Below, piece by piece: positions 45,801 to 60,800 of a DNA stretch of 64,000 nucleotides. The stretch is taken from the NCBI RefSeq assembly GCF_901709675.1, contig NC_051103.1, forward strand, positions 2,093,501-2,157,500, read 5' to 3'. Origin of the DNA: Syngnathus acus (Eukaryota > Chordata > Actinopteri > Syngnathiformes > Syngnathidae). Position 1 is the first letter of the stretch. Each line of letters opens with the position of its first letter. A model generated the notes under the pieces. That model was given only the letters and a program-made list of their open reading frames with translations. It was not told the DNA's origin and ran no database searches. The translations under genes and the position numbers were made by a program.

Positions 45801-48800
45801 CATTGCATGAATCTGCTTTATCTTGTTACATTTTGTCTTAGGAATGAACTGTGTAGTCATGCCTGATGCCATTGCCTTTAGTCTTTTCTGTTCCACATGT
45901 AGAGGTATGTAGCTTGTTAAGTCAACCATAATATTGGATCGGTATCGGGTATCGACCGATACGCAAAACCACGGCATCGGTATCGGTATCGAAACTGAAA
46001 AAGTCGGATCGGTGCATCTCTACCCGGTGGACAAATAACTATGACGCGAGGCGACAGGCGGGTGGGGCGGGCGGCGCCCGGGACGCTCGCCGGCGTGTGC
46101 CAGCGAAGGGACAGTCCGACTAGGTAAGCAAAGGTCTCCCGTGTCCAAGCGGCACGCCAGCCACAATTGCTGCGTCAAGCCAAAACGGAGAGGCACTTCC
46201 TCTTCACTTTTTTGCATCTGCTCAATTTCATATGAATCATCTTACGCCGGGGGGCTTGTTTTTTTTTTCTTCAAACTTTGCAGTCCGTTCCATTTAGGAG
46301 CTCCTGCTGTGGATTTGTGCATGTTCAGCAGTGTGTTTGCGTTGCCATTCCAAGAGGGCCAAGGAGGCGCTTACCGTATGGCGTGGTCCATGCGGGACAC
46401 GGTCAGGTACGCCGCCAAGTTAGCCGTGTACGACGAGCATACGATGAGCGTGAAGAGCCACCAGCTGCCCATGACGATCCTCAGCGCCACCGAGCCTACC
46501 GCGCCTTCACCGCCTGCAAACACACGGGCGGGCCAAGCTCAGCGAGGGGAGGCACATGTTATGGCTTTTCTTTATGGCACCGCCCCCACCAATGACAGAT
46601 TTGGTTACGGCGCTTGATGGTGGAAAAAACGCACCAGGACAGACAAACGGAGCTGACCTTGCTGCACAAATGCCCCGTAGACGATCCAGACGGCGCCGTG
46701 CAGGGATCCGGCGACCGAACCCTCGGCAGGCTGGCCCGGCGGCGCGTTGCGGGCAGCCGACGAGCGCAGCGCCTGCAGCCGGTTGAGCAGGAAGATGAGG
46801 ACGCCCACCAGCGGGACGGCGGCGGCGATGCAGGCCCACACGGCCAAGTCGAAAGGCACAAAGAGCGAGAAGATGTTGATCTTCTCTTCGGGCTTCCTTA
46901 GCAGGATGCCCACGCTGTAGTCCAGGTAGCGCTTGCTGAAGTCCACCACGTTCTCGCGCTCCGGCGTGATGGTGATGGCCGACACGGCCAGGTCGGCTCT
47001 CTGCGCCAACACAGCATTTACGCTCGCTTATTTGCCCACGGCAAAAGACGGCCGGACGCCATCGGCGGCATCGAGGGCTTCACCTTGTTGATCAGGTCGC
47101 CGATCATCCCGTTCCAGGAGCCGTTGGAAAGCTGAGACCCGTATTTGCTGTCCGACACCTGCGGGACCGCCATCAACATTTCAGAAAGTGCAGAGTCAGC
47201 GAGGGGGGGGGGGGCGCTCACCTGGTAGATCTCATACTTGAAGCCCAGGTTCTTGGCCAAAGCGTCCAGCACGTCAATGGAGAAGCCTTTGTAGCGTTTG
47301 GGCTGGCCCAGGATGTTCTCCGCGACCATCACAAACGGGTCCTCCTGCCAAAACGGTCGCTCGGGTCAACATTTACGACAACTATTGGGATGAGGTGGGA
47401 ATTTTTGCTTGTCTTTGTGGTTGTGTTTGACGAGCGCATTGGATAAAATGAAGTGCGTACCAGCAGGGTGACCACTTTGACGGTGACTCCCTGCATGCCG
47501 CTCTCGATGCGGCTCTCCTTCAAACTACCGTTCAGGCCGCGCACCGGGTCCCACGTGGCCAACTGCCCAGAAGAAAAACAAGACAGGAGGTCAGCAGCGG
47601 CCAGGATTCAAACGCACGGCCGTAGCCATGGCGACAAGATGGTAAAATTCCCGCTATTCAATTGACGGCGTTTCAAAGTTTGTGCCAGTGACGTGGGCGC
47701 CATTAGCCTTTCGGTGCTCTTTGTCTTAATTGTGATCACTAGCAAGAAAAGATAAAGTGCGCATTAGCCACCGCGGCTAATAAGCGGGGCGCGCGCCGCT
47801 GTCGACGGCAACGTGGTGCGAAGGGAGCTAATTAGCCTCGTTAGCTAATGCAGTCGGCGCTCGCGCGGCCGTTATTGTTCCTTAATGACCGCGCCGCCCG
47901 GTGTTAAGATGAGCGCAAAGCGACCGGCGCTAATTAGCCAAAACACGCTAGCCGAGATGAGATGGCAGCGCCAAAGCGACGCCCGCCCGCGCCGGGCCAA
48001 AAGGCAGACATGCAGCTAGCTCCTCACAGCCACATTGTTGCCGCTCAGAAGGTTCAAGGCCCAAACCTTCCCAATCCGATCGGCGTGATTGATTAGGACG
48101 CGCTTCATCTGCACGAGTCAAAAGGAGCACAACAAATGAGTGGCGAGCTACTGGATTTAATCAAGCCATCTGACCACAGGCTGACATCTTAATCAGCATG
48201 CATATTAATGAGCGTGAACATTTTAATGCGCATGCATATTAATGAAGCCACATGGACCGAGCAGCGGCATGCTAATAACGACAATCTGTCTTTGTGCATG
48301 TGTGTGTTTTCGTGAGTGCTCGATTAAGTGCGCGTGTGTGCGTGTATGCGTGAAGACCGCGGCCATTACAAAGTACACAGGGACTCATAACTCAAAGTGA
48401 GAGGCCAGATGATTAAATCTTCATTACTGCAGTAACCTTGCGTGTGTGTGCGTGCGTACTGACACGTGGACCCCACAAGATGCTAAATCCCTGAAATGGC
48501 TTTGCATGCGTATGAGACAGGGTGTCAATTACACGTGCGTATTTAATGAAAGCAAGCAGCAATGAAAATGCATGTGCGCATTCATACTAAGTAGTAGAAT
48601 GCTTAAGTGTGTGTGCGTGAGAATGTGCCACATACACCACTTGGCGGCGCTGTGACTTTTGAGCAACCAAACACTTTAGCGCCTGGGTCGGCTCACCCGC
48701 TTGATGTCCTTGCTGAAGGTCTCGCCGAAACTGGAGCCTAGGATCTCAAAGTGGACGTGCGCGTTGGCCCCGGCATCCTTGAAGTCCATGGTGCCCGTCA

Positions 48801-51800
48801 GCCCCGTGATGTTGCCCTGGCGACGCAGCACAAGTTCAACTGTAGCGCTTAACGTTCGACACACAAGAAACGCTCGGTCACCAACCTTCCGGATGGTCTC
48901 CAGCATGGACCAGCCTCCGTTCCAGGGCTTGGTGGACTTCCTGATGCAGTTGAGGCTGGCCATGCTGTGCCACTTCCTGTCCTCCAGCTTCCTGTAGAAA
49001 GCGTTGGCCAGCATCAGCACGCTGTCGTACAGGTACAGGTTGGAGACCTGGCGGGACACCAAAGGGAGGAAGGTGCCTTTGAGGGCCACAGCTTGTGCTC
49101 TGCATGGAGGCCGAAGGAGATCCAGCTACATTTTCAAACAAAAGCCAACTTAGCCGTTACCTCCAGGTTGTGCAGGTAGCCTTCCCGAGGGTCGCACAGC
49201 AGCGACGAGATGCGATGGTTGTGTCTGACGCATCGAGCGCCGCCGTCTTTCCACAGCGGGAAAATCTGCCGGACGACCGTCATGCGCCCCGGCGCGCCGT
49301 CGGTAAGCTCCAGGACCTCAGCGTCGCTGATTTCCTGCAGCGGCCGGAAGATTGGTTAAATGCCTTGCAAAGCGTACGCAAGTCACGTGACGTGAGCCCG
49401 AGGCTGAACCTTATCACAGCGACCGGAATACAAATATGGATTTTCTTTTTTTTATCATCTTCTAGTAAACCTCAGCCGCATCACTGAAAACTCAATAAAA
49501 GATTTCCTCGTGGAAAAAAATCCATGAGTTTGGTCCCTTTGAGCACACGCGCCGCTCGTAAATGGATCTGAGTGGTTCTTGAAGAGTAAAAGACTTGAGG
49601 AGGCCTCAAATAATGAAGACAAGCCAGATGTGACGCGCACCAAGGTTTAGCTCGCGGCAGGCTAGCATGTAGCTTGACGTGCACGTACACTATGGATGGA
49701 GTGCATTTCTCGCAGCGTGAAAAAAACAAAAAAAACAAATGGGCGCATTAGCATCCATTTGGCTGCAGCAAATGGAAGCTAATGTGTTTGGCTCATCTCG
49801 AGGAAAATAAAAGGCGGGCAGTTTTGGGCCAAACGCACTCGAGCATAACGTGTTGATGCTTTGATGTGTTGATGTGCTGTGGCTATTAACACGCAACAAA
49901 ATCACTGCAACATTTTTTTTTGCAAGGGGGGGGGTCACAGTTTGTTCTTGAAATATGGCAGACATGTTATTTTTCCAGTTCATGCCACTATTGTGCAGCT
50001 AATTGTTGATGAAAGAGACATTCACCTCTTAATCCCGCTCCCTTTTGAGTTAGCGATTGTTCTCCCCTGCAGGCGTTGGCGGTTGAAAGGCGAGCGGAGG
50101 AAGACGGATGAGCGAGTGGACGCGGGCGGCTCAGGAGCCCGGCGAGTTACCTTTTGTCCGCTAATTATCTCATTAGCACTTCAAAGCCTCACGCTGGTCA
50201 CTCGGAGGTGGTTAGGGGTCTCCTAAAATATGAGTTGCTTTGGAAGCTACGTTACACTTTGGGATCCTTTCAATTGTGTCAATTTGTTAGCAGAGCTCAG
50301 CACACAAAGACTGCAGTCATCAATCAGACGTTGAGCAAAATTGGATGACTTGACCCAAAGGCATTCCTCAAGGCTCTGTTCTGTTAGCATGATCATTGTT
50401 GCTACTTTTAAAGCTCCAGCATTAGCGTGTTACACTCAGAATGCTCAGCGTTTTGCCCCCCATTGCTATCAGTCAACCTTGTTTTGATTTTTTTTTCTCC
50501 AAGAATTTTCATGAAGAAATGCAAAGCCTCTGAAATGTCTCGGGGGGAGCGTTCACTCTTCATGTTCATTAGCAAACGCTCCGTGTGATTAGTTAAAGCG
50601 TCACTTTGAAGCTGTTGTCGCAAAAGGGGGATTCTGCCCGCAGTGTGTGGCAAAACACGCATGCGCTAACACGCTCATTGACACTGTTAATTGACTGCAA
50701 ACATTGACGCTTGCAATATCAAAGCAGAGCAGACGGCGAGAAAAATCACAGCGTGACCGCAACGGCGTTGATGATGTCATAAAAGGACGTACCTCGTTGA
50801 CAAATACCCAGTGGCTGTCCTTGGAGGCCAGATTGGTTTCCACCGCCTGCGCACATGACACAAGCAGAACATTTGTTACACACCAAACGCAAACAAGCCT
50901 CACACGGCCGGCAAAAGTCACGACACCCGACACTCGGTCAAATCGATCGATTCGTCGCTGCGGTTTGTCTGCTCTCAACCTGCTAAGCATCAGGCCAGCC
51001 GGCGGCGGCCCATTTGCATTCAGGTGGAAGGGAGGCCATCAGGGTCGCCATGGCGATACAAATACAGACAAGGAGAGCCAACACACCTGTGAGTGGATGC
51101 AAATGACACAATACCCTGGCACATCTAATGCCACCCAAGCCCTCAGCGCACCGATGCACGCATGTGCGCATTGTTTGCATTGTTACCATGAAAATGGAAG
51201 CAACATGCACCAGCCAATCACTGATAGACTACAAATTAATAGAACATGAGTCATGACTACGTTCACACACTCTCACATGTGCGTGCACACACACACGCAT
51301 AACCACTCACACACAACCACAGCAAAAGTGCTGAGTCATGACTTTACATTCATGTGAATGCACACAAATGCACTTTGATACGCACGTGCCCACAGTCACA
51401 CTGACTGACTGACTGACTGACTGATGAGGTGTCATTTTTACGCTGATCTTACAAGCGCCTCTAGCAGTCTGTTGCTAAGAGACCAGCCATCCAGCTTCCT
51501 GACCATTTGTATGCAACACTGTGTGTGTGTGTGTCTTGTCACCACCCTGAGGCATCTTCTATCCTGCTCCTACGAATATGCATCTAACATTGTGCCTGTG
51601 TTTGGTGCCAATGTGTGCATGCGCGTGGTGCCTGAGTGTCTGATTGACGCTCCCAAACAATATGGCTGCAGACAGACTACAGCTTCCAAAGTGTACATAC
51701 GGCAATCTGAAATTTGTGTCGGGCTTAGAGCATGCGCACAGCAACATGTCTATGGGTCTTGCGCTCAACAAACATTTGACATGCACATTTTGCCCACCTG

Positions 51801-54800
51801 CTGCACGAAGGCGTGTGCGGCACGCGGGCTGAGCAGCAGGATGGCGCGGCGCAGCGTGTCGCGGTATCGGTTGAGCTCCTCCGTCCTCATGGAAGTGAAC
51901 AGGTCGCTGAAGGCCTGACTGATGTTCTTGTCCACCCGCTGCAGAGACACGTCCAGACCTTCTCGACACGCCCGGTCCAGGAAACCCTGAAGGCCTCGCA
52001 TGTCTGCAACGGAAGACGCACAGGCTTTTTTTCATTGACAAAGAGATCGGAATCTATCCATCATTCGTGTATTTTCTGTCCATCGAGACCCGCGCAAACG
52101 TCCGGTCCAATCTTGTCTTGTCGTCGTGCGCCACGGAAATCAGCACGGGATTGACGTCGTGTCGGTGGCGCATCGCGACCGTCCTCCATCTCGTCCCCCT
52201 GTGCGTCTCAGACCCGACGTAAATCAAACGCGCCGGCGGGCAAATGCACAGCGCTTGCCGCGTGACCTTCATGACTGCTAAAATCTGAATTTCAGATTTT
52301 GCCATGGTGGCTACCTCATTCGGTACACCCATGAATTCAGCAATAAATTGTCAGTCATCTGTCTAGCAAGTAGCAGCGTTGCGTTCGGGTCACGCTAATT
52401 GTCTTCCATCTGGCAAAGAAGGACGTCAGAGGAGATTTGAGGCCACCGACCCCATCGGTTTGTCGGCGTCGATCGGCTCGGCCTCTCAGCCGAGCGGGGG
52501 ACAAGTGAGCCGATAAGACACCTGTCAGCCGTCAGTCAAGCTGCCCGCCGAGGTGCCCGGCCTACAAGCTGACGCCAACAACCCACTGCGGTTGTTCCAC
52601 TTTCATCTGCTGTGATGTCGCCGTCGCTAGGACATCACAGGTTGCTCAACCATAACGCAAAATGGCGACCTGCCAGTTCCCTCATTCAATTGCAATCTGC
52701 TGATTTGACGTTTGGACTCGTGCACGCACACGCAGGCCAATTGTCTGTCTCCTTGGTCCCAAAGACAATTAAGCAAGAATTACCTGCATGCGTGAACTTT
52801 AGCGGCAGGGTTGTTTGCGAGGGCCGCTAACACGTAAAGCATTCCATTAAAAGGTCAGCGCCGGAAAGCAGATTGGCGCCGCGCTCTACTGGAGGGCGGC
52901 AACGAACGGAGCGTCGCTTCATTCGAGTGCATGCTCTTGCCATCTTCTCCTCACGGTGATTTAATTGGCTGGTGGGCTTCAATTAAGGCCAACGTGCCGC
53001 TAATGGACGTCCCGTCTCCTCGCGCTCTTCACCTCAAGACACGAAAGGCGAGCAAGCGAGCGAGAGCCAGGCGAGCGAGCAAGCGAGAGCCCGGCGAGGC
53101 CAAAGCGAGACTTTCATCCATCTCCGCTCATCCCGATGGACGGGCGCGGCCGTCTTGGCGCGTTAGCGTGACGCTATGTCAGGCTAATGTGCTGAATACA
53201 TTTATGAAGATGTAGCGTGGCGCGTGGTTCGACCGGCTCGACCAGCTCCGTGCACGAGGGAGCCTCGCTCTTATTTCAAGTGCGCTTGAAAAAGCCACGG
53301 CAAAATCCTTGAAAACAAAAGGCTGCTTTGAAAAAAATCAAGACACGTACACAGCAAGTCAAGTCTGCTAGTCCAGTCGCCAAGTCCATTTCACTCCCAA
53401 CTAACACGAAGGAGCGCGAACACTCCAACTCAAGAGTGCACGAGGGAGGCCACAAGCATCTGACACGCTGGCGGCAGAGGGCGAGCGAGCGCCCTTCGCA
53501 TGAGCGCCTCGGCGCCGTCCCCAGGGTGATGCAACCGGCAGCTGGCGAAAGGCGTTTTTCCCAAAGTGCAAGGCAGTACGTTCATGCGTGAGATTCCCTC
53601 TCAACTGCGCCGGCCGTCACGCTCAGGCTCAAATTTGGCCCGCTCGGAGATCCACGGCGCCCGTCACGTACCGTACTCGATGTCGTAGAAGACGATGAAT
53701 TTCTGCCAGCGCAGCTCCTCCACCAGTGTGAGCATGACGTCATTGAGGCGCACGGGCGGGCGGGCCGCCAACGTGTACCCGCGCCCTCCCGGACTGGGGT
53801 TGAGCTGGCACGAGGTCCTGGGCGAGCCGCCGCCGTTCCTCTGCACGTACACGTGCGGGATGTGCATAGCGTCCGTCAGCGACTGCAGCGCGCTGGCCGA
53901 GGCGCAGCCCGTGGATGTCACCAGCGCCAGGATGCCTTGGTTCATCAGCTCGCAGGCTGCGTGCGGCCCGACACACAAAACAAAACAAAGGTGCGCAAGC
54001 ATGAACTAAATGTTGATCCCCACATTTTCTTAGAGTCAGTCTAAACATCTATTGGAACACAAGAAAAGTAAAAATAGCACGCAGACGCTCGCTCGGTTGT
54101 GTAACGTCTCGCTCGGCCCTCGCACGGACGGACACGCCGGGCCAAAAGGTCTTTCCAGCCAGACGGATCGAGGCCAGCCGGCCCGTCGCTGACGAGAGCG
54201 AGCGCTCCATGAAGATGCCGCTTGAGCCGATAAGAAGTGAAATGGCAGAGATGGCGCACACAAACACACACACTAAACAAAAAGATCTTGAACAAGGTGA
54301 TGATTCTCAAGTCTAGTTGAAGCTCACAGCTGTTAATCACCACCTCATGACGACTCACGCACAGGCGTGGAGAGCAGCCATGGACAAAGCAAAGAGTTGT
54401 AGTTCATTTGTACACAACAGGGGGCATATCTGCATACTGCACCACACACACACACACACAGACGGAGGGCACTCAAAGGACTGCAGCAAAACAATGCGCT
54501 AGCTATCTGACTGAGCGGCCTTTTGATAATTTGCGAGCTGCGGCCACTGAAATGGTGCTCTTCAAATGTCAAACATCAAATTGTCTCGCTCTTTTGGCTT
54601 TTTTGCATGCGACAAAGCAGCCACACAAGGAGCACACACGCACAGCGACGGCCTCTTGGCTCTTTATGTATTCATGTCTTCTTTTTATGGCTGCTGCCGC
54701 TGCTGCCGCTGTTGCTGCTGCCGCTGTTGCTGCTGCAGCGCACGGGAGAGATTACAATAGCAAATGGAAAGTCAAAGTCTCGCCCGCTAACAAAATGGTA

Positions 54801-57800
54801 AGTTGGCGGTAAAGGAGCTAGCGCAAAATCTGACTGGCAGCGGTTTGTGTTTCCTGGGGAGCACATGACAAAGTGCCGCCTGGTTTCCGTGAGCAAGAGC
54901 AGAGGTGACATGTTTGCACGCGACGCTTGTTTGTTAAGAGCGGCGCTCTGCGTTGCATTGCGTGCGCGACGTCCCGTTTTTCAAATGTCATTTGGCCGCT
55001 TGGGCTAATCGCTGACGGCTGCACTTTTATGAGCCGCTTTTCAGCAAACTTGGAGCCTGCAGCTCATTAGCAGACGCTAGCTGCTATGCTAGCCAGAAAA
55101 AGCAATTTAAAAAGGCGGTTTGAAATAATTTTTGGGGGAAAAAAAAAACCACCATCAGGGTGCATCCAACTTAAAAAGTAAGGTTTCAAGTGGTATGAAA
55201 TGCTAAATAAGTAAGTGTGCGTGTGTGCACGTGCGCTAAATTTAACCGGCGCTGACTGACGTCCGCTTTGATGGCGACGGGAGACCGTGTGACCCTCCCT
55301 CAACTGCCTGTCGTGTTTCTTCTGGCTCTCGTTGAAAAATCACACAATTTTAAAGAAAAACTTGATCAAAGTCGGGCGTGATGAGAAGCGCAGCCACTGC
55401 CGACTTTGACCTTCCTCTGGCTTTCGGGCTTTTCCTTCTTTGTCATTTGGCCTTTGGTGTTTTTGTTGACTTATTGATGAGGTGCGACCCGTGTAGGGAC
55501 GCAGCATGCCACGCCACGGCCAGGAAAAAGGCCGTGCAGCTTCACTTTCATGCACTCCAAAGGGCCAGCACAAAAAAAGTTTGCCATGGCTCGCCGCGCC
55601 GCTTCTATTTTTACGCGCCACTTGTCAACATCTTCAAGAGCTTGTGGAGTATTTTGGGCCTCTTTGGTCCTTGTATCATTCCAAGCCTCTTTCATTTAGC
55701 ACACTTCAAATATACTTTTTTTTTTCAGGTTTGCAATCGAGAAAATGTTTAAAAATATTCGCAACCGTTTGGACACAATAGACGTCGTATTCAAAGAGAC
55801 ATTTCGGGCCTGCCTGCCGCTTGCCCATGGCGCTTCCTTTCGTCATTGGTTGCCACATCAAAATGCTAAACTAACGGCTAACGCAATTGGGCCAGAACGT
55901 GAAATGATCCGTTTGGCGTTTGGCTGCCTCAAGAAAAGAGATTCAAAGTTGGTGGAGCCTCCGGGCCGCTGTCACCCGCACACACACACGCGCATGTTCA
56001 TGTCTGTGGAAGAGCGCTTGATCTTTCTCTGCTTTTATTTTGTCATGAGGGCAAAATATGAAAGTAGAGAGGCTGAAAGGACTTTGGGGCGAGGCCAGCA
56101 GGCTGCTGCTGATAACACACACACACGTATGGGCATGCGTGTGGATGAAACATCCCCTGGCCACTTGCCTTGTTTCTAGATTATCCGCATTCACTGACAC
56201 CCAAATTGACCTTAGCCACTACGTGTGTGTGTGTGTTTGAGTGAGATAGTGAGCTTTCCAATCTCTGTACGCAGACAAGAGCAATAATAAATTGCCCCTG
56301 CCAACACAAATTCGTTCTTTCAACTTCCCGGTACGGCGCTCGCTCGCTCGCTCGCACGCATAGCGACACCCGCACCATCATCAATACACGCACCGGTTGG
56401 TAATTGGATTTCAAATGAGCAAAACGACAGCCGATTGATTACGAAGGCCATTAGGAGTTGCGGCGAGCCCATCGGTTGACGCGAGGCTTTCTCGACGGCG
56501 ACGACAAAAACGATGGCTTGACGCCATTTTGTCGCCTTCAGTGCAGCCAAGTCGGCGGCTTAACGCTGACATCCAATAACAGCTCCTGGATGAAGTGGGC
56601 AACGTGAATGCTAGCATGTAAACACGTGAAAGGTAACATGCACACGTGATCACGTCACGAGAATGCGGTGAGAAAAGCCGCAGTGTCAAAGTTGGGTCGG
56701 ATTTCTTTCAATAAATGATTGAAATTGAATTATTTAAGGCCATGTTTTAAAAAGTACAGCTTTCAGCTGTCACATTTGAGAGATTGCTTTTAAATAAATC
56801 AAGATTGAATTTCTCATTCATTTGACTCCCAAAATTAGCGAGAGGAGCTCCATGGCAAGGTGTTGTTGGAGAATATGAAGGTGATGAAGACAAGTCCAGG
56901 GAAAAGGACAAAGGACTGCTCCATATTGCACTGCATTCTTCATCAACAAACAAGCCGCTATATCTGTCCATTAGGCAGCCGTTTGGTGGCTAGCATTAGC
57001 ATTTAATTTTATTGCACTCTTTGTTTTGTCTTTGGCCCCTTTGGCCACTTTTAATGGGGGCGGGGTGTCTCACCTTCAAGCCATTTGCATTCAATTTCTT
57101 CCCTCGCTTGTCCGCACGTTGGCTCTTCGCCGCATTTAGTGCTTTTGTCTGAGAAACTCTCATTATTCAGCTCAACCTACGCTGTTTTTCTTCTCCCCGT
57201 CACACTTTTTGTGGTCTTTTTTTTCCCCCTTGCTAGTGTCGAGATAAACTTAAATATGTCCTGTGTGTTCTCTCTTATCGCGTCGCTGCGAGATAAAAGA
57301 GAACAAAGTGCCATGGCGCCACACAAAAAAAAAAGCAAGGCACCGTGGTGGGAATTGAAGGAATGGGGTCAAAATACAAAAAGTCCTGCCTAGCTACAAA
57401 AACAGATATGCTCCAACCTCATTGAATAAAGTACATCAGCAGAAAAGTATATTCACATATTAAATCAATAAAATAAACATTTTAAGCATATAATTATACC
57501 TACACACCAAATCAACGAAGACATAACTAGACATTTTTGATAGGGGGTAATGACAAAGGTTTTTATAACTTTATGCTCTGATATGTATTTCTGAGCATTT
57601 TGAAATAACAAATGTTTTTTGATATATTGCATGAATAGCTTAAATGACCCTTAAGGAACTGTTTAATGCATGCCTGATGATTTTCTGATATGTATTTCTG
57701 AGCATTTTGAAATAACAAATGTTTTTTGATATATTGCATGAATAGCTTAAATGACCCTTAAGGAACTGTTTAATGCATGCCTGATGATTTTCTAAATCAC

Positions 57801-60800
57801 GGACACTGCCAAAGTCGTCTAAAAATGTTCAGTACTTGATTGTATCTTATGTTTTGACTAATGCTAGACGCCAGTTTTCGATTGCTACTGAACGTTCTGG
57901 ACAGAGGGAAATATTTTGCCTAACAAAGAAAAGATATGGTTGAAAGCATGATTAATAATAAATTGATGATGTCACAGTCAAAAGCTTACATAATTGAAAC
58001 AATGATGAATGGATGAGGTGCGACAGTGTATGTGCAAGAATGGAGGAGAATGTTTACAGGAAGGTCACTTGGAGATAAAACCAGCAGTTGCCAGAGGGAG
58101 ACAGCCAAGAACCCAGCCAAAGATGATCGTCAAGGCTGAGAGACGGAAGGAAAACAACAGCCCCCACACACATCGAATCGCCCATAATCAGGACCCAACC
58201 CCACGGAACCAGCTCTCACCGAACCAGCACCCACTCCCATGGAATCAAACTCTCCTGCGAACTTGCCACACCCCCTGACTCATCACCCATCAAACTCGGC
58301 CCACACTGGCATGTGCAAATGAATATAAGCTGACCAAAGAACCTTGAATGTTGCCTTTTCCATCCATCCATTTTCTGAACCGCTTAGTCCCCACGGGGGT
58401 CGCGGGAGAGCTGGAGCCTATCCCAGCCGTCATCGGGCAGTAGGCGGGGGACACCCTGAACCGGTTGCCAGCCAATCGCAGGGCACACAGAGACAAACAA
58501 CCATTTGCACTCGCACTCACACCTAGGGACAATTTGGAGTCTTCAATCGGCCTACCAAGCATGTTTTTTTATGGGATGTGGGAGGAAACCGGAGTGCCCG
58601 GAGAAAACCCACGCGGGCCCGGGGAGAACATGCAAACTCCACACAGGGAGGGCCGGAGGTGGAATCGAACCCGCACCCTCCTAACTGTGAGGCGGACGTG
58701 CTACCCAGTGCGCCACCGAGCCGCCGAATGTTGCCTTTTCTGAATGGAAACTTTCTGCTCTTGAAAGGCCCAGCGCTGTATTGTACTTTCCTGAAAACAG
58801 AGCTTTCTTAACAAGAATTGTGATTGAACTCAACCAAGCTGTGTAAGTCTAATTTCTGCTTCAGTGTCTTAGCATTTTCCTAAATCTGAAGAAATCAAAC
58901 GAGCACGCAGTGAGTAAATTGGATAACAGGTGATTGGCAATGGCTTTTGCTGTGAGGCGAAGATAGCGCGCTCCCTAAATTGTGGACAAAATCCAACAGA
59001 ATCCTTCAATTTACTGCTTATTTTGGATGGTCCTGCAAATGAGTATAAATCAGTCACAATCAAGTGCGACCGGTCCTTCATTCACTGTGCGTTTGGCTTC
59101 CGTGCCAACCACTCCAGCATTTCTTGGATGTTACAACAAAGGGAAACTTTGGATCACGTTTGCTCGAATGGATAAAAGCCACCAAATGAGTGGCTGCTTG
59201 CGAGAACAAAAGAGGTGTCGTGTCCGCTCAATGTGTCCGCTCAATGTGTCTCTCTTCAGCTCATTAGTCCGGCCGGTCTGACGTGCTGCTCACAATGGCG
59301 ATGAACAAAAGCGGCCGGCACAGAGGTAGAAAAGACCTCATTACGGCTGCGCCTTTGCTTACGGCTTGGCAAAAGTACACGGCCGCCAGCGCCTGCACGG
59401 CCGCGTGCAAAATGAATGGAGACACACGCCGTCTGCTTGCAAGTGACACAAAAGACAATAAAAGCCTGACGTGTGCATTATTGAAAGGCCAGACGCTTTT
59501 GGCATCTGCTTGTCGATAAACGAGTCCGCCCGTAAAGCGGCGCTAAGCGAGCGCATGCGGCACGTCGCCGCTGCTCCCCCGTGCACATCAAGAGTCGAGC
59601 CACCTGCCATTGATCCACTCCAGCCCCTCCCCTTGTTATGGAGGGGTCGGCCCGGGTCGCCGTGCACCATTCCCCTCCCCATCCCAGTCGTGCGGGCCCG
59701 ATCGTCACGGCGATAACACGGCGCTTTTGTCGCCGACGTTGAGACGGCGCGCACGAGCGAGATCTGCCGCAGCAGACGGGCCGGGCCGGGCCGAGGCGCC
59801 CGAGGGCCTTGTGAATATTTCATGAGGAGCTCCTACCAAAACACAAACGAGAAGAGGAGAAACACGAGCGAGAAGACAGCAGCCGAGAACAATTGAGCGG
59901 CGACCGGTCCACTCCTTGAACACAACTTGAACTTGTCTGACGACCGGACACATTTTTTGTCTGCGTGCATTGTGACATTGACCGGCGACCAATCCAAGGC
60001 CAAATTAAATCGGTGCCATTTCCATCTGGAGGACAAACGTTGGTCTCCTTTTCCTTGCGACCAATCTTTTTAGACATACACCCGCAGCTTATTTAGGATG
60101 TAGGAGCAGACTACGTGTGTGTGTGTGTCCGCGTGTACACACACACACACACAGGCACACACTATCTGTTATCCAATCACAGCAGAGTGTGATGACACTG
60201 TCCATTAGCATTGAGAGACTTTGCTGATGTCAGCAAAAAAAACACACACACACTGTCCTGAGTTGTACCCTTGAGGGCTTGATTTGCAGATGACAGAGCA
60301 TCTAACCTCAGGCGCAAAGCAGCTAGCTTGCTAATGCATCAGAAGTGGAAATTAGCATTAGCGTTTCACCAGAGGTTGTTTTTCAACAAGCAAGCGCTGT
60401 TTACACCAATTCATGACATGAGACTGTGCAATTTGTACTCTTAATTACGGGCTTAGAAATAATGATGTTTAAAAGTGCTACCTCCCTCCCTCCGCCTCAC
60501 CAGGTCTCATCTCTATGGCGACATCACCATGGTAACAGACTAAACAGTCATGCATGGCTCGGACAGCACGCATGCACGAGCCTTCATTTTGGCGGCTTGT
60601 TAACACATTACAAACTGGTCCTTGTTTTGTTTTGTTTTTTTGCTGGAATGGATTTGTGTCGTTTTCTTTCATTTGAATGGAAAGAGTTGTGTTTTGAGCC
60701 ATATGACGGCTTGGACATGTGTGATGTCACATCACGTCGGACTGTCCGAGCGAGCCATCTTCTCCTCACCTAACTTCCTTCCTGCCAGCCGCATTCACGC

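Noticed and set aside
58361-58725. A tRNA gene suggested by A-box and B-box motifs
   Set aside because: The boxes are followed by a SINE body and tail with a 15-bp target duplication; no functional cloverleaf is evident.
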